Of a DNA stretch of 7,263 bases, positions 4,318 through 7,263 are shown piece by piece (the first letter of the stretch is position 1; each line of letters starts with the position of its first letter). The notes under the pieces are model-generated. The model ran no database searches. It saw only the letters and a program-made list of their open reading frames with translations, and was not told the DNA's origin. The stretch covers positions 1-7,263 of the forward strand of contig JAUSPW010000027.1 of the NCBI GenBank assembly GCA_030652635.1, read 5' to 3'. Position numbers and translations under genes: made by a program. This stretch comes from Pseudohongiella sp. (GTDB taxonomy: Bacteria; Pseudomonadota; Gammaproteobacteria; Pseudomonadales; Pseudohongiellaceae).

Positions 4318-7263
4318 TGCTGGCTAAACTGGTTCAGCTTTCTCTCAGCCAGCGCCTGTTGACCGGTTTGCTGGCCCTGCTGCTGGCGGGTTTTGGTACC
4401 CGCGCCTTGCTGCAGCTACCCATTGATGCCTTCCCGGATATTTCGCCGACGCAGGTAAAAATTATCATCAAGGCCCCCGGCATGACGCCGGAAGAAGTTG
4501 AGTCCTTGATCACCCAGCCGATTGAAGTTGAATTGCTGGGTATTCCACGCAAAACCATTCTGCGCTCCATTTCAAAATATGCGCTGAGTTCTATCACCCT
4601 GGACTTTGAAGAAGGCACTGATATCTACTGGGCCCGCCAACAAGTTAGTGAACGTCTTGCCAATGTCTGGGAGAACCTGCCCGGTGACATCAGTGGTGGA
4701 CTCGCACCGATGAGTACACCACTGGGTGACATGTTTATGTTCACCATCGAAAGCGACACACTGACACTGGAACAGAAACGTTACCTGGTGGACTGGGTGA
4801 TACGCCCGGCGCTGCGCACCGTGCCCGGCGTTGCCGACGTCAACGCACTGGGTGGTTTTGTACGCACCTATGAAGTCACGCCCGATCCGGCTGCCATGGC
4901 GCAACTGCATGTCAGTACCGATGCGTTGATTGAAGCGTTGGAAATGAACAACAAAAATGACGGGGCCGGACGTATCAATCAGGGCGAAGAAGCCATGCTG
5001 ATTCGGGTGGCCGGCGCCATCAACCAACTGTCTGATATCGAGAATATTCAGGTCAGCACAGCCAGAGGCACCCATGTTGCCCTGTCCCAGGTGGCGAGCG
5101 TTGCCATTGGAGCGCTGGAACGCTACGGCTCGGTGACAGCGGATGGCACCTCGGAAGCGGTGCAGGCACTGGTCATTGGACTGGCCGGCGCCAATGCCCG
5201 CGAAGTCGTTGCCGGTGTCAAAAGCAAGTTGGCGGACATTGAAGCCACCTTGCCGGCAGGCACACACACCGACATCTTTTACGACCGCAGTGTCCTGATC
5301 GAAGGGGCCGTGAATACGGTGTCGACCGCGCTAATCGAAGCCGTGGTGCTGGTAATTGTGCTGCTGGTGCTGTTTCTGGGCAACCTGCGCGCCGCCATCA
5401 CCGCCGCTATGATTCTGCCGCTGTCCGCACTGGTGACGTTTTTGCTGATGAGCAACATGTCGATGAGCGCTAACCTGATGAGTCTGGGCGGGCTGGTAAT
5501 CGCCATCGGCATGTTGGTGGACTCAGCCATTGTGGTGGTTGAAAACATTGTGTCGTCCATGAGCCATCACAGCAAAAACACCCAACTGCCGCGCCTGCAT
5601 ATTATTTACCGCGCCGTCAAAGATGTGGCCGCGCCGGTGACCGCTGGCATCGTGATCATCATCATTGTGTTCCTGCCCTTGCTGACACTGGAAGGACTGG
5701 AGGGCAAACTGTTTGGCCCAGTGACGATGACCATTGTGTTCGCATTGATTGGCTCACTGATTTTGTCGTTGACCGTCATTCCCGTGATTGCCTCGTTCCT
5801 GATCAAGCCAGAAGGTCATGAGGAACCCTGGCTGGCCAGAAACCTGCTCAAGGTGTACAAACCGCTGTTGATCAAAGCGCTGGCCAGACCGGTGTATGTG
5901 CTGGTGTTGGCTGCCGGATTGTTGGGCGTGACCGTGGCGATTTACCCGCTAGTCGGTAAAACCTTTATGCCCACCATGGATGAAGGCGACTTGATTATCC
6001 AGCTGGAGATGATCCCGTCCATCAATCTCGAGACCTCAACACAACTGGTATTGCAAGTTGAAAAAGCCTTGATCGCTGAAGTGCCTGAAATTCTGCGGGT
6101 GATCTCACGCTCCGGGTCAGATGAAATTGGTCTCGACCCGATGGGCCTGAATGAAACCGATATGTTTTTGCATCTGAAACCGCACGATCAATGGGAGGTC
6201 CGCACCAAAGCAGAACTCGAGGAACGATTACGTTCGGTGATGGATCAGTTTGTCGGCATCAACTATGGATTCACCATGCCCATTGATATGCGCATTTCCG
6301 AAATGCTCACAGGTTCACGCGGTGATGTGGCCATCAAACTGTTTGGCCCGGATCTGGATGCGCTCAATGACTTTGCACAACGTATTTCCGATACCGTGTC
6401 AGGTGTGCCCGGCGCCGTGGATACCACCGCCACATTGAACGAAGGTGCCCAATATCTGCAGGTCAGTATTGACCGTCAGCGTGCCGGACAACTGGGCATC
6501 AACGCCGATGAATTGCAACGCCGATTGCGGGCAGAAATTGAAGGTCTGCAAGTCGGCACGGTGATTGAAGACGGCGCGCGCATTGCCTTGATGGTGCGCT
6601 TTGACAAAGTGCGGGGTGATGGTCTGGCGTTGATGCGTAACAACCTGATCAATCTCCCCGACGGCGGTTTTATCCCGCTGGCGGATATTGCGACCATTCA
6701 GCGTGTTGAAGGCCCGGTGGTTATCAACCGCGAAAACAGCCAGCGCTTTGCGGTGATTCGCACCAATGTCGAAGGCCGCGATCTGGTGGGTTTTGTGGAT
6801 GAAGCACGCAACCTGATTGCGCAACAGATGCAGTTGCCCGCCGGTTACACGCTGGAATGGGGTGGCGAATTTGAGAATCAGCAGCGAGCAGCCGCACGCC
6901 TCAGTCTGGTGATTCCGGTGGCATTGCTGTTGATTGCACTGGTGCTGTTTATGACGTTCCATTCCATCAAACAGACATTGATCATTCTGTCCAACATTCC
7001 ATTTGCCATGACCGGTGGGCTGATTGCGCTGTGGCTGACCGGCGAGTTTTTATCAGTGCCCGCCTCTGTCGGATTTATTGCGCTGCTGGGTGTTGCGGTA
7101 CTCAATGGCGTGGTGATGATGTCACACTTCAATTATCTGGCAGACAAAGGTTTTGATGTAGCCCATGTCGTACAGGAAGGCGCCATGCGTCGATTGCGCC
7201 CGGTGATGATGACCGCCACCATCTGTGCAATCGGGTTGGTGCCGTTGCTGCTGGCGACGGGTC
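4317..7263 (+). CDS. CzcA/CusA-family heavy-metal RND efflux pump, C-terminally truncated by window edge
   Basis: This is the proton-driven inner-membrane pump of the system; 982 residues are seen and, at the family's usual 1020-1060, about 40-80 are missing. It begins with TM1 (about 12-32), then FPDISPTQVKI and the porter motif GTDIYWARQQVSERL. A TM2-TM6 block follows, with the TM4 signature AIGMLVDSAIVVVEN: Asp402 and Glu409 match the CzcA D408/E415 and CusA D405/E412 relay, while Ala396 replaces CzcA Asp402. The second periplasmic half carries DPMGLNETD (607-615) and a matching acidic Glu662; these take the place of the CusA Met triad. The TM8-TM11 region includes GVAVLNGVVMMS. The ATG shares one base with the adaptor stop (TAATG), preceded by a strong GGGAGG at 4302-4307. 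It is a heavy-metal RND pump rather than a multidrug one; the substrate is probably divalent (Zn, Co, Cd or Ni), by inference. Confidence 0.95.
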   Translation, partial: MLAKLVQLSLSQRLLTGLLALLLAGFGTRALLQLPIDAFPDISPTQVKIIIKAPGMTPEEVESLITQPIEVELLGIPRKTILRSISKYALSSITLDFEEGTDIYWARQQVSERLANVWENLPGDISGGLAPMSTPLGDMFMFTIESDTLTLEQKRYLVDWVIRPALRTVPGVADVNALGGFVRTYEVTPDPAAMAQLHVSTDALIEALEMNNKNDGAGRINQGEEAMLIRVAGAINQLSDIENIQVSTARGTHVALSQVASVAIGALERYGSVTADGTSEAVQALVIGLAGANAREVVAGVKSKLADIEATLPAGTHTDIFYDRSVLIEGAVNTVSTALIEAVVLVIVLLVLFLGNLRAAITAAMILPLSALVTFLLMSNMSMSANLMSLGGLVIAIGMLVDSAIVVVENIVSSMSHHSKNTQLPRLHIIYRAVKDVAAPVTAGIVIIIIVFLPLLTLEGLEGKLFGPVTMTIVFALIGSLILSLTVIPVIASFLIKPEGHEEPWLARNLLKVYKPLLIKALARPVYVLVLAAGLLGVTVAIYPLVGKTFMPTMDEGDLIIQLEMIPSINLETSTQLVLQVEKALIAEVPEILRVISRSGSDEIGLDPMGLNETDMFLHLKPHDQWEVRTKAELEERLRSVMDQFVGINYGFTMPIDMRISEMLTGSRGDVAIKLFGPDLDALNDFAQRISDTVSGVPGAVDTTATLNEGAQYLQVSIDRQRAGQLGINADELQRRLRAEIEGLQVGTVIEDGARIALMVRFDKVRGDGLALMRNNLINLPDGGFIPLADIATIQRVEGPVVINRENSQRFAVIRTNVEGRDLVGFVDEARNLIAQQMQLPAGYTLEWGGEFENQQRAAARLSLVIPVALLLIALVLFMTFHSIKQTLIILSNIPFAMTGGLIALWLTGEFLSVPASVGFIALLGVAVLNGVVMMSHFNYLADKGFDVAHVVQEGAMRRLRPVMMTATICAIGLVPLLLATG

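Noticed and set aside
4572..5267. Minus-strand open frame of 231 codons opposite the pump
   Set aside because: It is antisense to strongly conserved CzcA/CusA porter-domain sequence. The predicted protein has no family signature and no ribosome binding site I would trust.
6399..6962. Minus-strand open frame of 187 codons opposite the pump
   Set aside because: This is a shadow of the conserved second porter half of the pump. Its translation is rich in His and Gln in the way antisense frames usually are.
3223..7263. Copper/silver-specific cusBA assignment
   Set aside because: The pump lacks the CusA Met triad and most relay methionines, and the adaptor shows no CusB-like methionine N-terminus; only Ala396 in TM4 is CusA-like.
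1..7263. Mobile elements, CRISPR arrays, tRNA or rRNA genes, attachment sites
   Set aside because: I saw no transposase motif, long terminal repeat, regularly spaced repeat or tRNA-like fold; nearly all bases are taken by five coding genes and one short control region.

Overview
The window holds two divergent gene blocks. On the minus strand lie a two-component response regulator and its membrane sensor histidine kinase, the kinase running off the left edge. On the plus strand is a three-gene heavy-metal efflux operon of the czcCBA/cusCBA type: outer-membrane factor, periplasmic adaptor and inner-membrane RND pump, the pump running off the right edge. Moderately high GC, dense gene packing and a tripartite efflux system with an outer-membrane component point to a Gram-negative proteobacterium, most likely a gammaproteobacterium. 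This placement is an inference from gene type and composition; there is no rRNA or other marker.

Layout: 1-1012 (minus) sensor kinase, C-terminus missing; 1012-1716 (minus) OmpR-family regulator; 1717-1921 divergent control region of about 205 bases; 1922-3226 (plus) TolC/CzcC-type outer-membrane factor; 3223-4317 (plus) CzcB/CusB-type adaptor; 4317-7263 (plus) CzcA/CusA-type pump, C-terminus missing. All adjacent same-strand genes overlap by 1 to 4 bases (TGATG, ATGA, TAATG), so each block is very probably one translationally coupled transcript.

Working model: the kinase senses a metal or a related envelope signal in the periplasm and phosphorylates the regulator at Asp58. The regulator binds the shared control region and activates the efflux operon, and perhaps its own operon. 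Pump, adaptor and outer-membrane factor then form a continuous conduit that expels metal ions across both membranes.

The most informative detail is in the pump. Aligned by eye to CusA, the copper/silver Met triad (M573, M623, M672) is replaced by Ile566, Glu613 and Glu662, and most of the CusA transmembrane methionine relay is absent, which argues for a divalent-cation substrate. Yet the TM4 signature has Ala396 where CzcA has its first relay Asp (D402), as in CusA. The pump therefore mixes features of the two classical subclasses and its substrate cannot be named safely. I found no RNA gene, mobile element, CRISPR array or convincing terminator, and no wholly unknown system; this is a recognisable metal-resistance locus with some unusual details.
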